Below, in pieces: positions 51,013-58,745 of a stretch of DNA of 64,000 nt. Position 1 is the first letter of the stretch. Each line of letters begins with the position of its first letter. Below the pieces are notes generated by a model. That model made no database searches, was not told where the DNA came from, and saw nothing but the letters and a program-made list of their open reading frames with translations. Origin of the DNA: Streptosporangium violaceochromogenes. Its GTDB lineage: Bacteria > Actinomycetota > Actinomycetes > Streptosporangiales > Streptosporangiaceae. The position numbers and the translations under genes are program-made. The DNA is taken from positions 178,345 through 242,344 of the forward strand of contig NZ_BNBB01000008.1 in NCBI RefSeq assembly GCF_014654615.1, written 5' to 3'.

Positions 51013-51786
51013 TCATCGGCCGGTGAACGTCGCCTTGGACCTCTCGGCGAACGCGCGCATGCCCGCGCGGGCGTCCTCGGTGGCGAACAGCGCCGAGAAC
51101 TGCAGGCGCTCGATCTCCAGGCCGCTCTCCAGGTCCACCTCCAGCCCCCGGTCGACGGCCTGCTTGGCGGCGCGCAGCGCCAGGGCGGGCCCCTGGGCGA
51201 ACGCCGAGGCGTAGGCCAGGGCCTCGGCGTAGACGTCGCCGTCGGGGACGACCCGGTCCACCAGGCCGATCCGCAGCGCCTCCTCCGCCGTCACCTGGCG
51301 GCCGGTGAAGATGAGGTCCTTGGCCCTGGCCGGGCCGACCAGCCGCGACAGCCGCTGGGTGCCCCCCGCGCCCGGGATGATGCCGAGCAGGATCTCCGGC
51401 TGGCCGAGCCTGGCCGACTCGCCCGCGATCCGGACGTCGGCCGAGAGGGCGACCTCGCAGCCGCCGCCCAGCGCGTAGCCGGTGATCGCGGCGACGACCG
51501 GCTTGCCGATCCGCGTGATCGCGACGCAGCAGTCCTGGAGCGCCTCGGAGTGCGCGGACATGTCGGCATAGGACATCTCCGCCATCTCCTTGACGTCGGC
51601 GCCCGCCGCGAAGACACGCTCCCCGCCGTAGAGCACCACGGCACGCACCTCGGGGTCGGCGTCGACCTGCCGGGCGCAGGCGGCGAGCTCCGCCTGCATC
51701 CGGCGGTCGAGCGCGTTCATCTTCGGCCGGTCGAGCCTGATGGTGGCGACCCCGTCGGCCTTCTCCACCCGCACGAACTCACCCAT
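51013..51786 (-). CDS. Enoyl-CoA hydratase (crotonase family)
   Basis: 257 residues. The oxyanion-hole segment is VFAAGADVKEM and both catalytic glutamates are present, in ALGGGCEVALSAD and LGQPEILLGIIPGAGGTQRL, so it should be a true hydratase of fatty-acid or amino-acid degradation. ATG 51786 has GGAGGGG upstream; a longer frame to 51909 is not family-like. Etf genes at 39.5-41.3 kb would serve the same pathway type but are not linked. Confidence 0.93.
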   Translation of the reverse strand: MGEFVRVEKADGVATIRLDRPKMNALDRRMQAELAACARQVDADPEVRAVVLYGGERVFAAGADVKEMAEMSYADMSAHSEALQDCCVAITRIGKPVVAAITGYALGGGCEVALSADVRIAGESARLGQPEILLGIIPGAGGTQRLSRLVGPARAKDLIFTGRQVTAEEALRIGLVDRVVPDGDVYAEALAYASAFAQGPALALRAAKQAVDRGLEVDLESGLEIERLQFSALFATEDARAGMRAFAERSKATFTGR

Positions 51787-51931
51787 GGTCGTCCCCTCCG
51801 CCTTCTCCGCCTCTTCCGCCGGGACCCCGCCGCGCGAACGCCCGTCACACGGACGTCGCCGCGCCGGCCCCGCGCGCCCGGGTGGCGCGCCCGTCTCCTC
51901 GCGCACCACCCTAGGGGAAGCGCCCGCCGCG

Positions 51932-52999
51932 CTAGATCACCGGGAGCGCGAGGTCCACCGCCCCTCCCGCGGGCTCGGCCAGGGCCGCGATCACCCGGCG
52001 GTAGACCCGCTCGTACCCCTCGGTCATCACCTCGACGTCGAAGTGGCGCGCGACGTGCGACCGGCAGGCGTGCGGGCTGAGCGCGCCGGCCGCCTCGACG
52101 GCCTCGGGCAGTTCCTCGGGACGGCTCCTGACGAACCCGGTGACCCCGTCCACGACCACCTCGGGCGCGGCGCCCCTGCCCAGGGTGACCACGGGGGTGC
52201 CGCAGGCCATCGCCTCGATCATGACCATGCCGAACGGCTCCTCCCACAGGATCGGGAAGAGCAGGCAGCGGGCCGCCGCCAGCAGCTCGCGCTTGCGGCC
52301 CGCGTCGGCCTCCCCGAGGTACTCGGCGTCGGGGCCGAGCCTCGGCCTGACCTGCCGCTCGAAGTAGTCGTGTTCGAGCGGCTCGGTGAGCTTGCCCGCC
52401 AGAAGAATCCGCCGCCCGGCCGCGCGGGCGACGTCGATGGCCAGGTGCGCGCCCTTGTCGGGGTTGAGGCGGCCCAGCCACAGCACCCAGTCCTCCTTGT
52501 GCTCCCGGAAGGGGAACGACGCCGTCTCGACCGCGTTGTGGACGACGCCGGCCCAGTTCAGGTCGGGGGAGACGCGCCGCTGGGACTCGGAGATGCCGAC
52601 CATCGCCACCGACGGGCCGAGCGTCCGGTAGTACTCGCCGAGTTCGCCGTCCGCCTCCCCGTGGCAGGTGACCACGGTCGGCACGGGCCGCGCGGAGGCG
52701 GTCAGCGGCCCGGCCAGCGAGTGGTCGTGGACGATGTCGGCGTCGAGGGCCGCGGCCATGCCGTACGCCTTGGCCGCGTGCAGCACCTCCGGCAGTGACT
52801 CGCCGATCCGCTCGGAGGGCGCCCGGTCGTAGGTGGGCAGGAACCGGGCGGCCGTCCCGGCCTTGCCCGCCCCGATCAGCGTGACGTCGTGCCCGCGCCG
52901 GGACAGCCCGGCCACGAGCTCGGCCAGCATCGACTCGATGCCTCCGTACCCCACGGGCGGCACGTCGTACCAGGGCGGAGCGATCATCACGATGCGCAT
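51932..52999 (-). CDS. GT4-family glycosyltransferase
   Basis: About 355 residues. N-terminal MRIVMIAPPWYDVPPVGYGG and GGIESMLAELVAGLSRRGHDV (acceptor domain); the C-terminal nucleotide-sugar domain has LWLGRLNPDKGAHLAI and the EX7E-type PILWEEPFGMVMIEAMACGT. This group transfers sugars in alpha-glucan, mannoside or surface-sugar synthesis; the acceptor is unknown. ATG 52999 has GGAG seven bases upstream; ATG 53038 with GAGGT is an alternative. The next gene upstream is a glycogen-debranching-type enzyme. Confidence 0.88.
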   Translation of the reverse strand: MRIVMIAPPWYDVPPVGYGGIESMLAELVAGLSRRGHDVTLIGAGKAGTAARFLPTYDRAPSERIGESLPEVLHAAKAYGMAAALDADIVHDHSLAGPLTASARPVPTVVTCHGEADGELGEYYRTLGPSVAMVGISESQRRVSPDLNWAGVVHNAVETASFPFREHKEDWVLWLGRLNPDKGAHLAIDVARAAGRRILLAGKLTEPLEHDYFERQVRPRLGPDAEYLGEADAGRKRELLAAARCLLFPILWEEPFGMVMIEAMACGTPVVTLGRGAAPEVVVDGVTGFVRSRPEELPEAVEAAGALSPHACRSHVARHFDVEVMTEGYERVYRRVIAALAEPAGGAVDLALPVI

Positions 53000-53156
53000 C
53001 ACGTCGCTCCATCGGCGAGCACCTGTCGTGGCAATCATGTGCACCTCACCTAACGCTCGTCTGTCCTCACGGGAACGCGAACCGGCGGGAAGCCGGAGCC
53101 GGGGCGGGGGCGGGAACACGGGGTGCGGGAGCGGGGTACGGGGCCGGGGAGGCGGG

Positions 53157-55319
53157 TCAGGGGGCGGGACGCAGCGCCGCGGAGGTGGGGGTGCGGGGCT
53201 CGTTGATCAGGGTGATGCCCTCGGGCAGACCGGTGACGGAGACGGCGGAGCCGCGGACCTCGATCGTGACGCGGGAGCCGTCCAGGGGCAGCCCGGTGAT
53301 CCTCATGTCGTCCAGCCCGGCCGGGGCCAGCCACACCCGCCCGTAGGGCACCCAGGGGTCCAGGCGCAGCAGGGTGCGCAGCAGGTGGATGGGGGCCGCC
53401 GCCGCCCACGCCTGCGGGGAGCAGGAGGTGGGGTAGGGAACCGGCCAGGCGAACTCCGCCCGGTCGAAGCCGCAGAACAGCTCGGGCAGCCGCCAGCCGA
53501 AGACCTCGGCCGCCTCCAGCAGGCCGGACGCGATCCGCCGGGCCTCGTCGGCGAAGCCGTAGCGCATCAGGCCCGCCGCGACCAGGGCGTTGTCGTGCGG
53601 CCAGACGGAGCCGTTGTGGTAGCTCATGGGGTTGTAGGCGCCCATGGTGGAGGCCAGGGTGCGCACGCCGTACCCGGTGAACATCTCCGGCGACATCAGG
53701 TGCCCGGCGACCGAGGCGGCGCGGTCCTCGTCCACGATGCCCGTCCACAGGCAGTGCCCCATGTTGGAGGCGAGGCTGTCGATCGGCCGTCCGGCGCCGT
53801 CGAGGCCGACGGCGTAGTAGCCCCGGTCGGCCAGCCAGAACCGTTCGTTGAACGCCTCGCGGATCCGCGTCGCGCGGGCGTTCCACCGCTCCTCCAGGGC
53901 TCTGTCGCCGGCCCGGTGGGCGAAGTGCGCCCGCGCGATGTAGGCGGCGTAGACGTACCCCTGCACCTCGGCCAGCGCGATGGGCGCGCGGGCCGGCGTG
54001 CCGTCGGCGAAGTTGACGCCGTCGAAGGAGTCCTTCCAGCCCTGGTTGACCAGGCCGTGGTCGGTCTTGCGGCGGTAGGACAGGAACGGGTCGGCCGACC
54101 TGGTGATCCAGTCGAGGGCGTCCTCGGCGTACGGCATGAGCTCGTCGACCGCCGACCTGTGCATGCCCCACCGGCGCAACTCGCCCAGAAGCATCACGAA
54201 CAGCGGGGTGGAGTCCACCGAGCCGTAGTAGGCGTGCCCGCCGTGCGGAGAGGCGCCGGTCTCCACGCCGAAGCGGAGCTCGTGCAGGATCTTGCCCGGC
54301 TCCTCCTCGGTCAGCGGGTCGTCGGCCTTGCCCTGCAGCCGCGCCAGGCGGCGCAGGGTGCCCAGGGCCAGGGACTGGTCCAGCGGCAGCGCCATCCACG
54401 ACGTCAGCAGCGAGTCCCTGCCGAACAGGGTCATGTACCAGGGCGCGCCGGCGGCGATCGTCGGCGGTTCGTCCGGCCGGTCGGGCTCGAACAGCCGCAG
54501 CGCGCCGAGATCCTCCCTGGATCGGCGCAGGACGTGGCCGAACACGCGGTCGGAGGTGGCGACGGAGGTGCTGAGACGCTCCCAGTCGGCCCGGCGCCGG
54601 GCGGGCTCGGCGTTCTCCAGCGGGTGGTGGACGGAGAACCAGGCGGTGGACTCCTCCCCCTCCAGAATGGGGTTGACCTGGAAGGTCGCGCTCCACTCGC
54701 CGCGGGCGGGGACGACGACGCGGAAGACGAGCATGCCCGGCACGGCGAACGGCGCGGGCTCGGAGACCACCCGCGTCCCGCGTGAGCGGGTGGCCGAGCA
54801 GAGCAGCAGCCCCGACCGGTCGGCCGTCACCTCCACGTCGGCCACGTGCCGGACACGCCCGGCCTTCACCTCGAACAGGTCGGCCACGTCGGAGCCGACG
54901 TGGACGTCGACCACGCATCCGGCCGGCTCGTCGGACAGGTTGCGCAAGGTCAGATCCTCGCGGAGGCCGCCGCCGACGTAGCGGTCCCTGACCACCAGCA
55001 GGGTGCTTTCGGCCCGGCCCGGCCTGGGCGCGGCCCTGCCGACGAACGTCGCGTGGTACGGCTCGCCCCCGAGCACCCGAAGCGGCTCCACCGCCGCCTC
55101 GTCCACCCGCAGCTCCCACCGGGACAGCAGCCGGGTGTCGGCGTGGTAGACCCCCTGGGCGCCGCCCGGCACGATGTCCCCGCCGCGGGACGACACGCAG
55201 AAGGATCCGCCCTCGACCAGGGTCACCGTGGTGTCGCCCAGCGCTCCGGGCTGGCCTTCGAAGGTCCAGGCGTTCAATGCCCCCTCCGGAATTCGGGAAA
55301 TATCAGCCTTTATAGGCAT
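53157..55319 (-). CDS. Amylo-alpha-1,6-glucosidase-type glycogen debranching protein
   Basis: About 720 residues: an N-terminal GDE_N_bis-type beta domain (TLVEGGSFCVSSRGGDIVPG, GVYHADTRLLSRWEL) and a C-terminal (alpha/alpha)6 barrel with WYMTLFGRDSLLTSWMAL, NQGWKDSFDGVNFADG and YNPMSYHNGSVWPHDNALVA. Proteins of this form act on alpha-1,6 branches or related glucans; precise activity is not known. It is near a glycosyltransferase and glgP/glgE, supporting alpha-glucan metabolism. The start could be ATG 55319 or ATG 55361 (AGGA eleven bases upstream). Confidence 0.88.
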   Translation of the reverse strand: MPIKADISRIPEGALNAWTFEGQPGALGDTTVTLVEGGSFCVSSRGGDIVPGGAQGVYHADTRLLSRWELRVDEAAVEPLRVLGGEPYHATFVGRAAPRPGRAESTLLVVRDRYVGGGLREDLTLRNLSDEPAGCVVDVHVGSDVADLFEVKAGRVRHVADVEVTADRSGLLLCSATRSRGTRVVSEPAPFAVPGMLVFRVVVPARGEWSATFQVNPILEGEESTAWFSVHHPLENAEPARRRADWERLSTSVATSDRVFGHVLRRSREDLGALRLFEPDRPDEPPTIAAGAPWYMTLFGRDSLLTSWMALPLDQSLALGTLRRLARLQGKADDPLTEEEPGKILHELRFGVETGASPHGGHAYYGSVDSTPLFVMLLGELRRWGMHRSAVDELMPYAEDALDWITRSADPFLSYRRKTDHGLVNQGWKDSFDGVNFADGTPARAPIALAEVQGYVYAAYIARAHFAHRAGDRALEERWNARATRIREAFNERFWLADRGYYAVGLDGAGRPIDSLASNMGHCLWTGIVDEDRAASVAGHLMSPEMFTGYGVRTLASTMGAYNPMSYHNGSVWPHDNALVAAGLMRYGFADEARRIASGLLEAAEVFGWRLPELFCGFDRAEFAWPVPYPTSCSPQAWAAAAPIHLLRTLLRLDPWVPYGRVWLAPAGLDDMRITGLPLDGSRVTIEVRGSAVSVTGLPEGITLINEPRTPTSAALRPAP

Positions 55320-55444
55320 TCCCTGGCCACCCCGGAAAAGAACGGAACCCCACCGGGACATGAATCTGTTTTTCCTGGGTTTTGCCTGATCAGCGATACA
55401 ATTCGTGCTCCCGGCCCCTCATGACCCGCCGGTGACGATCCCGC

Positions 55445-57535
55445 TCATCGCCGCTTTCCGGCCGGAGGGTTCCTGAACCTCCTCGGGGCGGGCAGCCGCC
55501 TGAGCCCTTTCAGGCGCGGCGGTTTCCACAGCGGGACCGGCAGCCGGCCGACCCGCCGGTCATAGCGGTGCTCATAGCGGTGAAGGTCCGGAAGATCGAG
55601 GCCGGGGAGGCGGGTGGGTGAGGGGGAGACCCCCTGCCACAGTCCCTCCCGGAAGGTCATGGGCGCCGTGGGCACGGTCATCGGCGTGGGCAGGACGACC
55701 CACGGCCGCGACCCGGGGATCGGCGCGGACTTCCCGGCGAAGGGCGACGGCACGGCCGTCAGCAGGAACAGGACGGCCACGAAGCCGATCGAGGCCAGCC
55801 CGACCACGAGCCTCTTCCTGTCCTCCTCACGGGTGGCGGGATCGGCCGCCGCCGGGACGGTCATCGTCTCGGAGGGCGCCCCGCTCTGCCGCGCGCCCTC
55901 GGCGTCCTGGCTGAGCCAGGCCCCGGGGTCGACCCCGAGCACGCCGAGATACAGGCGGAGCCGTTCGGCCTCGGCGAGCCCGCCGGCCGCCGCCGCGCCC
56001 ACCACCTCGCGGAGCCGCTCGACGGTGACGCCTCCGGCGGCCCGCGCCCCCCGCTCGGTCCAGACCAGGTGGCAGAACCCCGGCCAGGGCATCTCCCAGC
56101 GAGCGCGCCCGCGGGCCACCAGAGCCTGCCCGACCAGCGCGAACAGCGCGCTCTCCAGCCGCCCGGCGTCCCCGTCCCCGTCGTCCTCCTCCGGCCCGCC
56201 GCCCTCCGCCACCGGGGAGAGGACGGAAAGGCACGCCGCCAGCCGCCCGCCCGCGCCGCTCCCCAGCAGGTCGAGGGCCGTCTCCAGGGCGGGCCGAGTG
56301 GGGCCGCCGACCTGGTGGACGGCCCGGACGAGCCGCCGCGCCGGCTCCGTGGCCAGGGTCTCGGCGGTCAGCTCCAGCCACTCGCGCCAGGGAAGCACGG
56401 CCGTGCCGCCGGGCAGGTCCGGCATCAGGCAGCGCCGTACGTCGGGCGAGGCCGGCGGGCGGCAGGGAAACCGCTCGGCGGAGGGACGCGGATCGCGCTC
56501 CCCCACCCTCGCCGGCCCGCCGAGCGCGGCGAGCGCCCGCAGCCGCCGGGCCGGGCTGGGATGGGAGTCGTACTTCCAGGCGCGCCCCGTCCCAGGGGCC
56601 CCGTCCCTCTCCAGCCTCGCCTCCAGCCGCTCCTCAAGCTCGCGTGGACGGCCGGGACCGGCCGCCATGGCCGCGAACACGGCGAGGGGGTCGTCCGGCA
56701 CGCACCCCCGCGCCCGCATCGGGTCCAGGCAGCGGGCCGTGAACGCGCTCCAGGCCACCGGCAGCACACCGAGGAAGCGCCGCAGCGCCTCGGCGGCGAC
56801 CTCGGTGCCGACGATCCGGGCGGCCGCCGCGTCCGCCTGAAGCTCCTGGCGGCGGTTGACGGCGGAGGAGAGCCGGAAGTACAGGGAGGCGTAGCCCAGG
56901 AAGGGCCACCACACCCAGGAGATCATGGGGTTCACGTGGGGGCGGCGCCCCCCGACAGCGGGGGACTGCAGCATCACGACCCGGTTGAGGGTCTCCCGCA
57001 GCGCGAGGTGGCCCCGGTAGGTGATGGCCCCCAGACGGGTGTGGGCGTGGGCGTAGTGGCCCAGCTCGTGGCAGAGCACCACGCGCAGCTCGTCGGCCGA
57101 CAGCCCGGCCAGCAGCGGCAGGCCGATGTACAGCCGCCGCGTACCCCCCACCAGGCCGAGGAAGGCCGTCTCCTCGGTCACCTTGGCGTTGACCTCGGCG
57201 ACGAGGCGGATCTCCGCCGGGGGCCGGGTGCCGATCTCCGCCGCGAGCCCCCGCACCACGGCCCACAGGGCCGGCGCCTGATCCGGCTCCACCGGCAGGG
57301 AGCCCGGCTCGGGGCCGGACGGGGCACGGAGGGTGAAGACGCCGTACAGGGCCCAGAGTGTGGGGATCGTGGCCATCAGCAGCAGCGCCGCGTTGCCCTG
57401 GAGCGGTCTGCCCAGGGTGATCGAGGTCTCGACCGACAGGACGACGAGGCCGATGTCGGCGATCACCAGGACCAGGCAGAGCAGGTAGAGGCCGGTGAGC
57501 AGTCCGAGCGCCAGGAGCGCGCGCAGCGGGGTCAC
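55445..57535 (-). CDS. Membrane-bound M48-type zinc metalloprotease
   Basis: About 696 residues. Two N-terminal membrane helices (about 8-36, 48-68), then the zinc site VVLCHELGHYAHAHT (HExxH), a further hydrophobic region, and the third ligand in NRRQELQADAAAARIVG. A long C-terminal region with another membrane helix near residue 590 and a Pro-rich, basic tail is not typical of HtpX and may be exposed. GTG 57535 overlaps the sigma-factor stop by four bases. Coupling of a sigma factor to a membrane protease suggests one regulates or is regulated by the other. Confidence 0.9.
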   Translation of the reverse strand: MTPLRALLALGLLTGLYLLCLVLVIADIGLVVLSVETSITLGRPLQGNAALLLMATIPTLWALYGVFTLRAPSGPEPGSLPVEPDQAPALWAVVRGLAAEIGTRPPAEIRLVAEVNAKVTEETAFLGLVGGTRRLYIGLPLLAGLSADELRVVLCHELGHYAHAHTRLGAITYRGHLALRETLNRVVMLQSPAVGGRRPHVNPMISWVWWPFLGYASLYFRLSSAVNRRQELQADAAAARIVGTEVAAEALRRFLGVLPVAWSAFTARCLDPMRARGCVPDDPLAVFAAMAAGPGRPRELEERLEARLERDGAPGTGRAWKYDSHPSPARRLRALAALGGPARVGERDPRPSAERFPCRPPASPDVRRCLMPDLPGGTAVLPWREWLELTAETLATEPARRLVRAVHQVGGPTRPALETALDLLGSGAGGRLAACLSVLSPVAEGGGPEEDDGDGDAGRLESALFALVGQALVARGRARWEMPWPGFCHLVWTERGARAAGGVTVERLREVVGAAAAGGLAEAERLRLYLGVLGVDPGAWLSQDAEGARQSGAPSETMTVPAAADPATREEDRKRLVVGLASIGFVAVLFLLTAVPSPFAGKSAPIPGSRPWVVLPTPMTVPTAPMTFREGLWQGVSPSPTRLPGLDLPDLHRYEHRYDRRVGRLPVPLWKPPRLKGLRRLPAPRRFRNPPAGKRR

Positions 57536-58305
57536 CGCGCCCCGCCTCCCTCACCGCGCAGCGCGCTCTCGATCGCCCGGTGGACCCGCGCGGGCCCCGT
57601 CGCGTCGGCGTCGAGCGCGTCGGCGAGCCAGAAGGAGGCGGAGCGCAGCAGAACGGCCAGCGGGTCGTCGAGGGGCGCCGGCGCGCCGGGCCGGCCGGTG
57701 AGACGGGCGAACCGCTCGCCGGGCCCGCGGGACGGCCTGCTCACCCCGACCAGCCGCTCCAGCTTGCGGCGGGCCTGGAAGAGGTAGACGGCCACCAGCG
57801 CGCTCTTGACGCCGAGACCCTCGGCGATCTCCTTCTGCGACAGGCCGTACACGCAGTGGGCCAGGACGACGATCCGCTCGTGCTCCCTCAGCGAGGGGAG
57901 CGCGCCGAGGACCATCGCGACCTCGGCCGTCTGCTCGGGAGAGGAGTGCGGCCGCACCGGGACCCGCAGCTCCCCGGCCTCCCGTTTTCTCCGCCTGCCC
58001 GCGACCTTCCACCACCGGCGCCGCATCGTGGTGTGGACCCACTTCTCGGCCGCCCTCGGCTCGTAGCGGCCGACGCGGTCCCAGTGCCTGAACGCCTCCA
58101 GGTAGGCGTCGGCCACGACGTCCTCGGCGTCCTGCGTGCTCCCGCAGATCATGATCGCTCTGGAGAGCATGCGCGCGGAGGTCAGCGCGTAGAACTCCCT
58201 GAAGTCGGCGCGCTCGGGTCGCGCGGCCTCCTTCCCGGTCTTCCCCGTCTCCGGCGGCGCGGTGGTCTCCACGTGGCCGGGTCGTGCGACGTTCGGCTCG
58301 GTCAT
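57532..58305 (-). CDS. ECF-like RNA polymerase sigma factor
   Basis: About 257 residues. Region 2 is FREFYALTSARMLSRAIMIC with STQDAEDVVADAYLEAFRHW, and region 4 is LPSLREHERIVVLAHCVYGL and SQKEIAEGLGVKSALVAVYL. A C-terminal extension of about 55 residues follows region 4. No anti-sigma gene is visible nearby. GGGCGAA lies ahead of ATG 58305, which overlaps the small membrane protein gene by four bases; the M48 protease is coupled downstream. Confidence 0.88.
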   Translation of the reverse strand: MTEPNVARPGHVETTAPPETGKTGKEAARPERADFREFYALTSARMLSRAIMICGSTQDAEDVVADAYLEAFRHWDRVGRYEPRAAEKWVHTTMRRRWWKVAGRRRKREAGELRVPVRPHSSPEQTAEVAMVLGALPSLREHERIVVLAHCVYGLSQKEIAEGLGVKSALVAVYLFQARRKLERLVGVSRPSRGPGERFARLTGRPGAPAPLDDPLAVLLRSASFWLADALDADATGPARVHRAIESALRGEGGGAR

Positions 58306-58562
58306 CGTTCGCCCTTTCGCCGGAGGCCGGATTCCGAGGACGCCTTGGGATATATGAACAGCCTCCTCCCACCGGCCCCGTAGTCAATGACCACCGGGCC
58401 GGCTCCCCTTCGCATCCGGACCACCCTGACCCCGCCGCACGCCCCGTCGCACGCCCCGCCACGCGCCCCGGCGCCGCGGGAGGCACGCATACGGCACATG
58501 ATCATCAGCAGCACCAGCCTGACCGCACCCGCCACCAGGACGAGGAGGACCGGATCGCTCAT
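58302..58562 (-). CDS. Small membrane protein upstream of the sigma factor
   Basis: 86 residues with one N-terminal transmembrane helix (LLVLVAGAVRLVLLMIMC) and a basic, Gly/Arg-rich cytoplasmic tail. The ATG at 58562 is preceded by AAAGGCGG, and its stop overlaps the sigma-factor ATG (ATGA), supporting translation. Function unknown; a membrane tether or regulator of the sigma factor is possible but no anti-sigma domain is seen. Confidence 0.5.
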   Translation of the reverse strand: MSDPVLLVLVAGAVRLVLLMIMCRMRASRGAGARGGACDGACGGVRVVRMRRGAGPVVIDYGAGGRRLFIYPKASSESGLRRKGER

Positions 58563-58745
58563 CGTGAGACCGCCTTTCCGCCGGAGAGCGGCCGGCGCGA
58601 TCGCCGGCCCCGTGCTCTCAAAAAGGCCCCCGCGACGGGAAATCTTTAGGGCGATCTCACTTTCGGCCTCACTCCCGGCCTTTCGCCGGGTACCGGCCGC
58701 TCCCCCTCAAGGCTTTTCTCAAGGCTCCCCTCAGGACTCTTCGCG

